From JAGNRR01 sp965230665 (GTDB lineage Bacteria; Bacteroidota; Bacteroidia; Chitinophagales; Chitinophagaceae): a stretch of DNA of 64,000 nucleotides. Shown in pieces: positions 25,739 through 34,434 of the stretch. Position numbers and translations under genes: made by a program. A model generated the notes under the pieces. That model was not told the origin of the DNA. It did no database searches and was given only the letters and a program-made list of their open reading frames with translations. Numbering within the stretch: the stretch's first letter is position 1; the number at the start of each line of letters is the position of its first letter. The DNA lies in assembly GCA_965230665.1 (NCBI GenBank), contig CBDDLM010000004.1, positions 992,001 to 1,056,000 of the forward strand. Reading direction: 5' to 3'.

Positions 25739-25757
25739 GTCTTGCAAGACTTTTTTT
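25739..25757 (+). terminator. Weak terminator after the beta-CASP gene
   Basis: GTCTT-GC-AAGAC (25739-25750) followed by seven T. The stem is short. Two further hairpins lie upstream (AAGCTCA/TGAGCTT at 25663-25682, TATAG/CTATA at 25684-25701) without T-runs. Confidence 0.45.
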
Positions 25758-25862
25758 GAAAAACATATGCAATGAGCTTTAGGCGCAACCTACCATTCTG
25801 AAAGGGTTTATTTATTAATATATAATAATTCACATGTGTATAACGCTGCTTTTCAATAAAAT

Positions 25863-25877
25863 TGGCACGCCATTTGA
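25863..25877 (+). promoter_or_regulatory. Sigma-54-like -24/-12 promoter
   Basis: TGGCACGCCATTTGA matches the sigma-54 consensus TGGCACG-N4-TTGC at all fixed positions except the last (A for C). Transcription would start near 25889, 17 bp before the start of the CoA-binding gene at 25906. No enhancer-binding activator gene is in the window. The mismatch is at a normally strong position. Confidence 0.35.
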
Positions 25878-25905
25878 TTTATACTTCTTGGATTAGACAA
25901 AAGGT

Positions 25906-26280
25906 ATGATAAATCAAAATTCCATAGTCGTTTTAGGAGCTTCCCCCAACCCAAGTAGAACTAGTTATTTAGCTGCTAAGGTTCTCATGCAAAAAGGCTA
26001 TGCTGTAACTGCTTATGGAAACAGAACGGGGAAAATAGACCAACTTGCCATTTTAGACGGTGTACCGAATGATGCACAAAGAAAAATCGATGCGATCACG
26101 ATTTTTTTAAAACCAGAACGTCAAAAAAAGTATTACGACTATATTCTCTCAACAAACCCTAAAAGTATCATTTTTAATCCTGGAACCGAGAACCCAGAGT
26201 TGATAAAAATGGCTCGTAGAAGAAAAATTAATATCATTAGCTGTTGTACAATAGCACTTTCAGCAGTTGGTATGCTGTAG
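25906..26280 (+). CDS. CoA-binding domain protein (CoA_binding_2)
   Basis: 124 residues forming one Rossmann-like domain: IVVLGASPNPSRTSYLAAKVL at the start holds the nucleotide loop, then YGNRTG and a late FNPGTENPELI block, as in YccU-type CoA-binding proteins. There is no ligase module, so it binds CoA or acyl-CoA rather than makes it. Cytosolic. Preceded by a sigma-54-like promoter and followed 68 bp later by a ykuK-like gene. The exact role of single-domain CoA-binding proteins is not known. Confidence 0.85.
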   Translation: MINQNSIVVLGASPNPSRTSYLAAKVLMQKGYAVTAYGNRTGKIDQLAILDGVPNDAQRKIDAITIFLKPERQKKYYDYILSTNPKSIIFNPGTENPELIKMARRRKINIISCCTIALSAVGML

Positions 26281-26348
26281 ACTTTATCCCCATTAGACAC
26301 AATAAGATAACTTTACTGTAACACCTTCTATTACTAACTTAGAGGGTA

Positions 26349-26825
26349 ATGAAAAATTGGAGACATTTTGACGGTTCCAGTATAGAACTTGGTATTTATG
26401 ATGCCGTAAAAAAAGCTATTATTCAAGAGACTAAAGCTGGACAAAAATTAAAAGTTTGCATCGGTACGGACTCACAACAAAAAGGTGAGGAAATGGAATA
26501 TGCCACGGTAATTGTTTTTTTGCGCGAAGGACGTGGTGGCTTTATGTTTATTCACAACGAAAAGGACAATAGACAAATTAGCATTAAAGAACGTATGCTC
26601 CTTGAGGTAGCCAAGAGTATTGAAATTGCATACGAACTTTGTAGTTTGTTTAATGAATATGATGTAGAGATGGAGGTGCATGCCGATATTAATACGAATC
26701 CTCAGTTCAAAAGTAATGTTGCCCTTCGTGAAGCAACTGGCTATATTCTGGGTATGGGCTTCGCTTTTAAGGCAAAGCCGGAAGCTTTTGCAAGCAGTAG
26801 TTGTGCAAACAAAATTGTAAATTAG
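26349..26825 (+). CDS. YkuK-family RNase H-like protein
   Basis: 158 residues. CIGTDSQQKG (about 38-47) and the late VHADINTNPQFKSN block fit the RNase H-like fold of the YkuK/DUF458 family, with Asp residues at strand ends in place for metal binding. The nuclease function is predicted, not shown to my knowledge. It ends 6 bp before the next small lipoprotein gene. The chain ends SSSCANKIVN, shorter than some relatives, but the core is complete. Confidence 0.8.
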   Translation: MKNWRHFDGSSIELGIYDAVKKAIIQETKAGQKLKVCIGTDSQQKGEEMEYATVIVFLREGRGGFMFIHNEKDNRQISIKERMLLEVAKSIEIAYELCSLFNEYDVEMEVHADINTNPQFKSNVALREATGYILGMGFAFKAKPEAFASSSCANKIVN

Positions 26826-26831
26826 CCTTTT

Positions 26832-27029
26832 ATGGGCGGTCGTATTAAGCTGATGCAAATCACTCTTTTGTTGCTTCTTGTTTTATTTCTAGGTAGCTGT
26901 AATACCTACAAATGGGAAAGAAGACGTTATTATAAAAGCAACAAAAAGGAAAATTGGAATAATTATAATCCGGAAAAAACTCGAAAAGACGAACAAAAAG
27001 AATTAGATAAATATTACAAAAAATATTAA
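26832..27029 (+). CDS. Small basic lipoprotein
   Basis: 65 residues, or 58 if the second ATG at 26853 is used. A strong hydrophobic stretch ends in LGSC, a lipobox (Cys23 of the longer form). The mature part of about 43 residues is very polar, rich in Lys, Tyr, Asn and Glu, and ends in DKYYKKY. No family recognised. Six bp after the ykuK-like gene, so likely co-transcribed. It resembles, in layout only, the next small lipoprotein at 27118. Confidence 0.6.
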   Translation: MGGRIKLMQITLLLLLVLFLGSCNTYKWERRRYYKSNKKENWNNYNPEKTRKDEQKELDKYYKKY

Positions 27030-27088
27030 TTTGTTCATTGTGTTCCGCTGCTCGTTCTGGCATGGCAAAACAGTCTCTATTATTTCTT

Positions 27089-27096
27089 TATATTCG
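27089..27096 (+). promoter_or_regulatory. -7 box TATATTCG of the 27118 lipoprotein gene
   Basis: TATATTCG matches TAnnTTTG except T to C at the sixth position of the fixed part; the start codon is 21 bp downstream. The identical octamer lies ahead of the 62277 gene, which supports its use as a box in this genome. Confidence 0.4.
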
Positions 27097-27117
27097 TACA
27101 CTAAAATTCTCACATAA

Positions 27118-27531
27118 ATGAAAACAATTGCTTCCCTACTATGCGCGTTTACTCTAGTTGTTTTTTCTTTAAGTTCATGTAATAACTACAAAAGCATCCA
27201 TTCTGCGAAAAATGTAAGGCAACTGAGTGCCAATCCCTTTATGAAGAAAGTAGCCCGATCTGTAATTCAAAATATAAGTCAAAAAATTATTGCTCAAGGC
27301 ATGACTTCATTTAAAGGGAAACCGCTATTGCGCTCTTCGTTAAATGCTATGCTTAATACTAGTAAGAGCGTTTCCACTTTTAAAAGTATGGTTAGCAATG
27401 CTTATGGTATTTCTAAGAATAAGGTTAATGCAAATTATAAAAACTGGAATACGGTTAGAGATGTTATTAGCTTTGTGGCAAAAAATGGTAAGCGATATAA
27501 TTTTAATTCGTACTCTAATAAGTTGTTCTAA
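27118..27531 (+). CDS. Lipoprotein of unknown function
   Basis: 137 residues with a lipoprotein signal ending LSSC (Cys21), then NNYKS. The mature part is basic and mostly helical in appearance, with many Ser, Lys and Asn (KSVSTFKSMVSNAYGISKNKV). No family recognised and no catalytic motif seen. Single-gene unit from a TATATTCG box, convergent with engB (29 bp between stops). Outer- or inner-membrane anchoring cannot be told from sequence. Confidence 0.65.
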   Translation: MKTIASLLCAFTLVVFSLSSCNNYKSIHSAKNVRQLSANPFMKKVARSVIQNISQKIIAQGMTSFKGKPLLRSSLNAMLNTSKSVSTFKSMVSNAYGISKNKVNANYKNWNTVRDVISFVAKNGKRYNFNSYSNKLF

Positions 27532-27560
27532 AAATTGCGATCCCCTTTTTCGAAGGCCGT

Positions 27561-28166
27561 TTATTGTTCCTTATCATTCAACAGGTAATTCATAAATTCC
27601 AGCATTTTTTCACCACCTTTTTTTTTCACTGCCGAAGTCAAAAACATGGGAGGCAGTTCTTCCCATGTTTGTAAAAGTGTTTTGTTGAACATATTAATAT
27701 TCTTTTGAACTTCGGACTGCTTGCTCTTATCCGACTTTGTAAAAACAATAGCAAACGGAATTTGACGTTGCCCCAATTCGTTTATAAAGTCTAAATCTAT
27801 TTGTTGTGGTCTGTGTCTACTATCAACCAAGATGAATAAATTCACTAAGTTCTCACGTCTTTCCAAATAGTTCCATATCATATTATGAAAGGAGAGTCGT
27901 TGTTTCTTGGATACTTTGGCGTAACCGTAACCAGGTAGATCTACCCAATACATATTCCTACCGTTGACCTCAAAATGATTAATCATCTGTGTTTTACCAG
28001 GAGAACTTGAAGTTTTGGCAAGGTCCTTCTGATTGGCCAACATATTTATCAAACTGCTCTTGCCTACATTACTTCTTCCAATAAATGCAAATTCAGGCCT
28101 ATCAGGTTTAGGGCATTGCTCAACACGTGGACTACTGATAAGATATTTAGCTTGTTTTATATTCAT
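27561..28166 (-). CDS. engB: Ribosome-biogenesis GTPase EngB (YihA/YsxC)
   Basis: 201 residues from the ATG at 28166, the usual EngB start (MNIKQAKYLISSP); the longer in-frame reading starts within the promoter zone of the divergent gene. G1 is GRSNVGKSS (30-38), G3 DLPGYGYAK, G4 TKSD and G5 TSAVKK, so all GTPase motifs are present. It helps assemble the large ribosomal subunit. Divergent from ubiE with only 50 bp between the starts. A TATTTTG box lies at about 28180-28186 on the minus strand. Confidence 0.95.
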   Translation of the reverse strand: MNIKQAKYLISSPRVEQCPKPDRPEFAFIGRSNVGKSSLINMLANQKDLAKTSSSPGKTQMINHFEVNGRNMYWVDLPGYGYAKVSKKQRLSFHNMIWNYLERRENLVNLFILVDSRHRPQQIDLDFINELGQRQIPFAIVFTKSDKSKQSEVQKNINMFNKTLLQTWEELPPMFLTSAVKKKGGEKMLEFMNYLLNDKEQ

Positions 28167-28198
28167 AGCTTTCTGGGTGCAAAATACGAAAAGCGGAC

Positions 28199-28206
28199 TA
28201 CCTTTG
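28199..28206 (+). promoter_or_regulatory. -7 box TACCTTTG of ubiE
   Basis: Perfect TAnnTTTG match, 10 bp before the ATG at 28217. With a start about 5 nt beyond the box the mRNA leader would be only about 5 nt. No clear -33 TTG is seen at the expected distance. Confidence 0.6.
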
Positions 28207-28216
28207 CGCACGCAAT

Positions 28217-28939
28217 ATGCAAGTAGTTCCTAATTCTTCATCTGCTGACTCGAAGAAAAAGCAGGTGGAAAATATGTTTGACGATATAGCACCTCGCTAT
28301 GATTTATTGAATCGCATTCTTTCTATGCGTATTGATACTCTTTGGAGAAAACGTGTCCGTAAACTACTAGAACCACATGCACCGAAAAGAATTTTGGATA
28401 TTGCTACTGGCACGTGCGACTTAGCCATAGAGCTCGAAAAATTAAACCCTGAACAAATTATTGGCTTAGACTTATCTGCGGAAATGTTGCATTATGGCAG
28501 TAAAAAAATTGCCTCGAAGCAATTGGACCATGTAATATCTTTGCAGCAGGGTGATAGTGAAAATCTACCATACAATGACAAAAGCTTTGACGCAATTACC
28601 GTTGCTTTTGGTGTGCGCAATTTTGAACATCTTGAAAAGGGATTATCCGAAATATATCGAGTGTTAAAGCCCCAAAAGCATTTTATCATTCTAGAATTCT
28701 CAAAAGTTAAATCTTTCCCATTGAAACAATTATACCACTTCTACTTTCGTTATATTACTCCAGCCGTTGGTAAATTGCTTAGTAAGAACAAAGAAGCCTA
28801 TAGTTATTTGCCAAATAGTGTGGCTGTTTTCCCTGAAGGTGATGAAATGTGTTTAATTTTAAAAAATATTGGGTTTAAAAAGGTCATATGCAAAACTCTA
28901 ACATTTGGTGTAGCCAGCATTTATTTTTGCGAAAAGTAA
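28217..28939 (+). CDS. ubiE: Demethylmenaquinone methyltransferase
   Basis: 240 residues. FDDIAPRYDLLNRILS (about 21-36) and motif I LDIATGTCDLA (60-70) are UbiE/MenG signatures; FGVRNFEHLEKGL and the C-terminal GGVA-like LTFGVASIYFCEK complete it. It methylates demethylmenaquinone with S-adenosylmethionine, the last step of menaquinone synthesis, at the inner face of the membrane. porT begins inside its last 52 bp, the ubiE-porT order being typical of Bacteroidota. The near-leaderless promoter suggests initiation without a Shine-Dalgarno sequence. Confidence 0.95.
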   Translation: MQVVPNSSSADSKKKQVENMFDDIAPRYDLLNRILSMRIDTLWRKRVRKLLEPHAPKRILDIATGTCDLAIELEKLNPEQIIGLDLSAEMLHYGSKKIASKQLDHVISLQQGDSENLPYNDKSFDAITVAFGVRNFEHLEKGLSEIYRVLKPQKHFIILEFSKVKSFPLKQLYHFYFRYITPAVGKLLSKNKEAYSYLPNSVAVFPEGDEMCLILKNIGFKKVICKTLTFGVASIYFCEK

Positions 28940-29640
28940 GCTTCTTTACTTTTTTGTGCATGCTATGTTCAATTTTGAGTTTTGGACAAGGCGAGAACAT
29001 GAATAATACCTTACACGAAACCAAAAAGTTTTATTTTGGAATTACCGTAGGTTTTAATAGCTCTTCCTATAAAATTGCTCATGACAAGTGGTTTATTGAT
29101 TACGATAGTATTACTGAAATTACCCCTTTATGGAAGCCAGGTCTACAACTGGGAATCATGGGAAATATGCGTTTAAGCAGTTTTATTGATATTCGAACGA
29201 TTCCATCTTTTGTATTGAGAGAAAAAGCTGTTCGGTATCGCTTAAAGAGTATAAATGACCCCACAAAGGATACGTTCCAGACATCAGCTTTGGAGTCCGT
29301 TCTTTTTCATTGGCCCTTTGAATTTAAATTCAAAAGCGATCGACAAAACAACTTTCGCTTCTATGCAATATTAGGCGGTAAAATTGACTATGACTTTAAC
29401 TCAAGTGTTACTAGACGACGTAAGGAAGAACTCCTTCATGTAAAGCCTTGGGATATTGGAGCTAATGCTGGATTAGGGTTTGAGTTTTATTTTCCTAACT
29501 TCATACTCGCTCCAGAGATAAAATTCTCTCAAGGACTAATAAATATTTTAGACAAATCGGATACGGACCTGCAAACCGCCAAGGCAATTGAGAGGCTAAA
29601 TACTCGCATGCTTATTCTAAGCCTACATATTCAAGGATAA
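28888..29640 (+). CDS. porT: PorT-like T9SS outer-membrane protein
   Basis: 250 residues if the ATG at 28888 is used, overlapping ubiE by 52 bp. A TTG at 28927 would give a more standard signal peptide (KVSFFTFLCMLCSILSFG) and only a 13-bp overlap; the start is open. The mature part is an eight-strand-type barrel: KFYFGITVGFNSSSY, LGIMGNMRLSSFIDIR, LFHWPFEFKFKS and the closing LILSLHIQG. Length, barrel pattern and position behind ubiE match PorT, needed for type IX secretion. The T9SS-sorted HmuY-like protein at 13.4 kb is an expected cargo of that system. Confidence 0.88.
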   Translation: MQNSNIWCSQHLFLRKVSFFTFLCMLCSILSFGQGENMNNTLHETKKFYFGITVGFNSSSYKIAHDKWFIDYDSITEITPLWKPGLQLGIMGNMRLSSFIDIRTIPSFVLREKAVRYRLKSINDPTKDTFQTSALESVLFHWPFEFKFKSDRQNNFRFYAILGGKIDYDFNSSVTRRRKEELLHVKPWDIGANAGLGFEFYFPNFILAPEIKFSQGLINILDKSDTDLQTAKAIERLNTRMLILSLHIQG

Positions 29641-29666
29641 ACGATTAAAAACAATCAATAAAAAAA

Positions 29667-29697
29667 AGTGCCTCCCTAAAGGGAAGCACTCTTTTTC
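29667..29697. terminator. Bidirectional terminator between porT and ftsZ
   Basis: AGTGCCTCCC (29667-29676) pairs with GGGAAGCACT (29681-29690) around TAAA, with one C-A mismatch. T-runs lie on both sides (plus: CTTTTT; minus: TTTTTTTT). It ends porT rightward and the whole division operon leftward. Confidence 0.88.
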
Positions 29698-29720
29698 CAT
29701 AAAATCAATTGTGCTAAAAA

Positions 29721-31646
29721 TTAGTCTGGATAATCTCCATTTAAGAAATTATTCAAGGTACTAATATTACTATTGAGCGTATTCTTTTGATCACTCACTT
29801 GAGTTCCAGAGATCTCTTCGTCTTCTGAATTTGGGTGATCATCTAGGTTAATATTGTTGCGTTGATACGCAGGAATCTCCTCATCTTCCTGTTGATCTTC
29901 TGGCTGATTAACATTAAAACTTAAAGAACGTAGTTTGGCAGCACGTTCGTCGAATGCTCTTTTCTGTAATTCGAAATTAGCCTCTTGCTCCAGCTCATAG
30001 TCTGTAAGAATCCGACTGCCCTTTCTTCGCGACAATGTAATACCATGAATTGTTACAAAATCATTTTCGACAATCTCCTCGTTGGAGGTGGTATGCTCTT
30101 CTTCAGACGTTTCAGCAGTAACAGATTCTGCTTCCGATTGTGTTGGTTCAACATCAGGGAAAGCATTGGTTACCTCAAAAATAATCTCTTCTTCTGCCTC
30201 ATCTTTCTCAATAAGGGTAAGCTCTTCTTCAGTTTCTGTACTTGAAGTAGCAGTTACGTTGTTTACATCGGTTTCTGTTGTGCTGCCCTCTTCCTCAATC
30301 GATGATAATTCCAATTCGGTTTCTTGCGTTACGTCATTCATCACTGTCATGGTCATTTCCTCCAATAATGGCTCAAAACTCATAGCTTCTTCTTGGATAT
30401 CATCGGATGATAAGTCAACAACCTCTTTTTCAACTTGCTCTAGGGAGGCATTTCGGATTCCTCCAAAACCATGTTTAATAGCAGATAGGTTTGGAATTGC
30501 TGGAGGCTCCAATTCAAAAGCTTGGGGTGTCATATTCATATCTAATTGATCAATAATATCTTCTCCCTTGTTTTCAAACTTATCGATCTCTTTTGTTTCC
30601 TTGGCACTATCGGAGGTTTCTAGAGAAACAACTACTTTGTTTTTCTCTTTATGCAAATCTTCAAATGATGTTTTCGTATCGTTCGTTTTAAAACCCGTAG
30701 CAATTACTGTAATACTAATTTCATCGCCTAGATCTTGATCATACCCCATACCTAAAATCAAATCACAATCTTCACCAGCTTGATCTTGGACATAAGCCTG
30801 GATCATCTCCATTTCGTCGAGCGTATGTTCATACTCTCCTTTTGACGAATTAACATTCAATAAAATCCATTGTGCTCCTTTAATATCCCTATCATTTAAT
30901 AATGGAGAACTTAGGGCCTCTTGAACTGCTTGCGCCGCTCTGTTTTCGCCACTTGCATTAGCACTACCTAAAATGGCACTGCCTCCGTCACGCATTACTG
31001 TACATACATCAGCAAAATCTACTACAATATGTCCTTTAGAAGAAATAACATCGGTGATACACTTTGCTGCCGTTGCTAAGATATCATCAGCTTTAGCAAA
31101 TGCTTCTGATATGGCCACGTCTCCAAAGTGCTGACGCACTTTGTCATTAGATATCACTAATAAAGTATCTACATTTTCTTGAAGCTCTTTGATACCTTCC
31201 TCTGCATACAGTTTTCTTTTTCTGCCTTCATAAGAAAAAGGAGTTGTAACGATTCCAACAGTTAATGCACCCATTTCTTTTGCTAGTTTAGCTACGATTG
31301 GGGCACCACCCGTTCCTGTTCCTCCACCCATTCCAGCTGTTACAAAAACCATTTGGGTATTTTCTCCAAATGCATTTTTTATTTCTTCAAGACTTTCATT
31401 ACTTGCCTCGCGACCAACATCAGGCTTCGCTCCAGCACCCAAACCTTGGGTAAGATTAGGCCCTAATTGCACCTTGGTTGGAACAGGACTCTGGCTTAAT
31501 GCCTTCATATCTGTATTGCATAGAATAAAGTCTACATCATCTATACCTAACTGATACATATGATTTACGGCATTACCGCCGCCGCCGCCGACGCCGATCA
31601 CCTTTATTATACTTTCGTTGTTTTGTGGTAATTCAAATTCAATCAT
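29721..31646 (-). CDS. ftsZ: Cell-division GTPase FtsZ with very long C-terminal linker
   Basis: 641 residues, against about 380-450 in many bacteria. The tubulin-like GTPase is normal: GVGGGGGNAVNHM near 18-30 and the signature GGGTGTGG at 107-114. After about residue 325 comes a linker of about 260 residues rich in Glu, Ser and Thr, then a C-terminal peptide-like IPAYQRNNIN (591-600) and a last 40-residue stretch ending STLNNFLNGDYPD that seems conserved in the phylum. FtsZ forms the division ring in the cytosol. Last gene of the operon, 44 bp after ftsA, followed by a strong terminator. Confidence 0.97.
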   Translation of the reverse strand: MIEFELPQNNESIIKVIGVGGGGGNAVNHMYQLGIDDVDFILCNTDMKALSQSPVPTKVQLGPNLTQGLGAGAKPDVGREASNESLEEIKNAFGENTQMVFVTAGMGGGTGTGGAPIVAKLAKEMGALTVGIVTTPFSYEGRKRKLYAEEGIKELQENVDTLLVISNDKVRQHFGDVAISEAFAKADDILATAAKCITDVISSKGHIVVDFADVCTVMRDGGSAILGSANASGENRAAQAVQEALSSPLLNDRDIKGAQWILLNVNSSKGEYEHTLDEMEMIQAYVQDQAGEDCDLILGMGYDQDLGDEISITVIATGFKTNDTKTSFEDLHKEKNKVVVSLETSDSAKETKEIDKFENKGEDIIDQLDMNMTPQAFELEPPAIPNLSAIKHGFGGIRNASLEQVEKEVVDLSSDDIQEEAMSFEPLLEEMTMTVMNDVTQETELELSSIEEEGSTTETDVNNVTATSSTETEEELTLIEKDEAEEEIIFEVTNAFPDVEPTQSEAESVTAETSEEEHTTSNEEIVENDFVTIHGITLSRRKGSRILTDYELEQEANFELQKRAFDERAAKLRSLSFNVNQPEDQQEDEEIPAYQRNNINLDDHPNSEDEEISGTQVSDQKNTLNSNISTLNNFLNGDYPD

Positions 31647-31690
31647 GATTTTATGGGTTTTGATTTTTATGGGTAAATTTTATAGGGTGA

Positions 31691-33256
31691 TTAGTTAAGT
31701 TTTTCATCTTCTTCGTCATCGAAGATTTGCATAATATTCTTGCCAATAGCATTAAATACTTTTTTTAGTCCATTAGTTCTTTTCTCTCTTGGAATCTCAA
31801 TATTTTGAGGCGCTCCTTCTTCATCTTTAGGAATATCGTCGCCAAGAGTAAAGAAGTTTTCTAAATCCTGAGCAAGATGCTCATTATTATTATCCACTAC
31901 GGGCTCTTCTTGCTCATTATTTACTTCTGGCGTTTCATTAGATTCTTCTTGTACAACCTCTTGTTCAACCGGAAAGAGTGTGGCTAACTCATTTTGAACA
32001 TTCTCAGGTTCTGCCTCAATTATGGGTGCGGTATCTAGCTCTTCAAATAATGTATTGGCGGTAAAGTTTGTAAATCGTTGGTTTTCTACATCGTCGTAAC
32101 CACGTAAGATTAGTCCAATACAAGTTGCAAACATTGGTTGATTTAACTTGGTAGCCTCATTACCTGAGATATGCTGATTTGGGAAACCAATTCTGGCTGG
32201 CAAACCAAGTTTAAACTCTGTTAACTGTTTTAAATGTTTTAACTGAGACCCTCCGCCTGTAAGAATGACTCCACCATGAAGTTTGTCTTCCAAATTCAAC
32301 TGACGTAAATGGTGTTGCACATGGTCTAGAATCTCCTCCATTCTTGCTTGGATAATTTTAGCTAAGTTCTTGGCAGAAATCTCCTTAGGTTTATGACCCC
32401 GGATGCTAGGTATAGAAATAAACGTATTACTACTCACCTCATCAGCAAGTGCTACTCCAAATTTCTTTTTCATTTGTTCTGCCTGAGATTTCAATACACC
32501 TAGGCCACTTTTGATGTCTTGTGTTATGTTTACACCAGCACGGGGTATAACCGCCGTATGTTTGATGATGCCATCATGAAAAACTGCTAAATCTGTTGTC
32601 CCCCCTCCAATATCAATAATGGCAACACCCATCTCAATATCTTCAGGGCTCATAACCGCCGCTGCTGAGGCTAAAGGTTGTAATTCAAAATCTTTAATTG
32701 CCAGAGAAGATCTTGTAACCGCTCTATTAATATTTTTGATTGCATCTTTATCAGCGGTTATGATATGAAAATTAGCTCGTAAATTGTTCGCACTCATCCC
32801 TACAACATTTTCTCTTAAGAAAGGACCGTGACTATCAACCATAAATTCTTGAGGAATGACGTCAATTATTTGATCCCCAGGATGAATTGCTGTTTTAAAT
32901 TGTTCTTTAATTAGCATTTCTACATCCTTACGAGCCACTACATCATCTTCGTTCTGGATCACGCGTTTTCCTTGTGTTTGAATACTCTTAATATGATGTC
33001 CTGCTACACCTACATATACTTCCTTGATTTCTAGATAAGGATTATTCGCTTTACAATCTAGTAAAGCGGCTTCAATACATTTATTACACTCTTCGATGTT
33101 TAGTACCATACCATGGTTTACACCACTACTGTTACTAAAACCATGACCTAGAATTTCGATCTTGTCGTATTCATTTTTTCTTCCAGCAATAGCCACAATT
33201 TTGGTTGTTCCAATATCTAATCCGACTATAATTGGGTTGTTGTTTTTTGTATTCAT
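31691..33256 (-). CDS. ftsA: Cell-division actin-like protein FtsA with acidic tail
   Basis: 521 residues; the actin-like core (about 1-405) has GLDIGTTKIVA at the start, an SHS2 region with HIKSIQTQG, IDIGGGTTDLAV and LTGGGSQLKH. About 95 residues of Glu/Asn/Pro-rich tail follow, then a basic amphipathic segment (GLKKVFNAIGKNIMQIF) that should anchor the protein to the inner membrane. It tethers FtsZ filaments. The tail lengthens the distance between core and membrane anchor. Overlaps ftsQ by 4 bp (ATGA). Confidence 0.96.
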   Translation of the reverse strand: MNTKNNNPIIVGLDIGTTKIVAIAGRKNEYDKIEILGHGFSNSSGVNHGMVLNIEECNKCIEAALLDCKANNPYLEIKEVYVGVAGHHIKSIQTQGKRVIQNEDDVVARKDVEMLIKEQFKTAIHPGDQIIDVIPQEFMVDSHGPFLRENVVGMSANNLRANFHIITADKDAIKNINRAVTRSSLAIKDFELQPLASAAAVMSPEDIEMGVAIIDIGGGTTDLAVFHDGIIKHTAVIPRAGVNITQDIKSGLGVLKSQAEQMKKKFGVALADEVSSNTFISIPSIRGHKPKEISAKNLAKIIQARMEEILDHVQHHLRQLNLEDKLHGGVILTGGGSQLKHLKQLTEFKLGLPARIGFPNQHISGNEATKLNQPMFATCIGLILRGYDDVENQRFTNFTANTLFEELDTAPIIEAEPENVQNELATLFPVEQEVVQEESNETPEVNNEQEEPVVDNNNEHLAQDLENFFTLGDDIPKDEEGAPQNIEIPREKRTNGLKKVFNAIGKNIMQIFDDEEDEKLN

Positions 33257-34434
33257 TTTTGCGTTGCGTTTTTAGATGTTACAGGTTCTGTGTTAATAAT
33301 GATTTCTCTTTTTTTCTTTCTTGGAGTTGGTTTAGGTAGCTCTGGTTTTACCTCGGCCTGCACCGTCGATTTCTTCTCTTCAATACGTTTTGGAGTTTCT
33401 TCTTTTATTCTTTCTTTCTTGGGCTGAGTTTTTTTTGCGACAGCTTTTGCTTCTACGGGTGCCGAAACTTTCAGGCTAGACTTTTTCTGCTCAGAAACAA
33501 CTTTCTCGATTCTCGAAGCAGCAGGTTCCTTATGTTGAACTATCGTCTCTTTCTCTGCAGCTTTCTGTTGATGTTTCACAACTTCTGGCATTCGTATCTG
33601 TTCCGTGTTAGACACAACTTGCTTTGTTTTTGTCTCGGTATAAAGTTTAGGAGCACTTGCCTCTTCTACATGTTGTTCTTTATGATATCGTCTACAAACT
33701 AGTTGCTTGTCAAATCTTAGATCCAGTTCTTTTACATTAGCCCAATTAATTCGATTCATCCCCTTCTTGTAAAACTGAAATAGTCTAAAGAATTTATCTA
33801 TCATATTTTCAGTTGATCCAAAACGTATATTTGCATCGCCAATAAGACTAACTAGTTCAATATCATTATGCTGATCTAAATTGATCTGAGCAATTGTAGC
33901 CCGCCAGAACGTATCTTGCTCTATAAACTGTGCAAGTTTAACCAAGTCTTTTCTTTGATCAATATTTGTAATTCTTCTTTCAGAGGTAAGAATAGGCAGA
34001 TCAGCCGAATACTTTTTAGAAAGTGGTATCATGAACCCCTTTTCATCAAGATAGTAACCGTTAGCTGTACTATCCGTTCGCTGTACACGCAATTTCGGTT
34101 GCACTTGTTTTAAGATTACCCTTATGTTTTGCGTTGATGTGACGAACACCTCTGCATGTTCTACCCACGGGTTTGAGTTCACCTCTTCTTCCAAGGCTGC
34201 TATGTTTAACTGCGCAATTGCAGTATGATCTAGTACGATATTTTTAGACATCAAAGAATATTCAACATCCTGACTTGTAACAAAACCAAACTCTGAATTT
34301 AGAATATCTACTTCTATTGATCGTACCGTCGAACTTTTATCTTCAGCAACTGCAAATACAAAGGCCCCTATAATAACGGGAACAGATAGTAAGAACCCAA
34401 TATTGCGTAATATGTTTTGTACTTTGTTACTCAT
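33253..34434 (-). CDS. ftsQ: Cell-division protein FtsQ with long basic tail
   Basis: 393 residues. One N-terminal membrane helix (about 11-29), a POTRA-like domain (about 35-105: SIEVDILNSEFGFVTSQDV) and the beta domain to about 245, as in FtsQ/DivIB. From about 265 to the end there is a low-complexity region dominated by Lys, Glu, Pro and Ala, which should lie in the periplasm. Most FtsQ proteins stop near 260-300 residues. FtsQ recruits FtsL/FtsB and septal synthases. Overlaps murC by 8 bp and ftsA by 4 bp. Confidence 0.9.
   Translation of the reverse strand: MSNKVQNILRNIGFLLSVPVIIGAFVFAVAEDKSSTVRSIEVDILNSEFGFVTSQDVEYSLMSKNIVLDHTAIAQLNIAALEEEVNSNPWVEHAEVFVTSTQNIRVILKQVQPKLRVQRTDSTANGYYLDEKGFMIPLSKKYSADLPILTSERRITNIDQRKDLVKLAQFIEQDTFWRATIAQINLDQHNDIELVSLIGDANIRFGSTENMIDKFFRLFQFYKKGMNRINWANVKELDLRFDKQLVCRRYHKEQHVEEASAPKLYTETKTKQVVSNTEQIRMPEVVKHQQKAAEKETIVQHKEPAASRIEKVVSEQKKSSLKVSAPVEAKAVAKKTQPKKERIKEETPKRIEEKKSTVQAEVKPELPKPTPRKKKREIIINTEPVTSKNATQK

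Noticed and set aside
25663..25757. Three consecutive hairpins as a small RNA gene
   Set aside because: Stems are only 5-7 bp and no promoter box precedes them; a poorly defined 3' end of the beta-CASP mRNA is simpler.
26472..26858. 128-residue open frame opposite the ykuK-like gene
   Set aside because: Fully antisense to a recognisable gene; composition is His/Thr-rich without any motif.
30082..30549. 155-residue open frame antisense to ftsZ
   Set aside because: It is the complement of the acidic FtsZ linker (Ser/Val-rich product), has no promoter or protein-like pattern, and is explained by codon composition of the linker.
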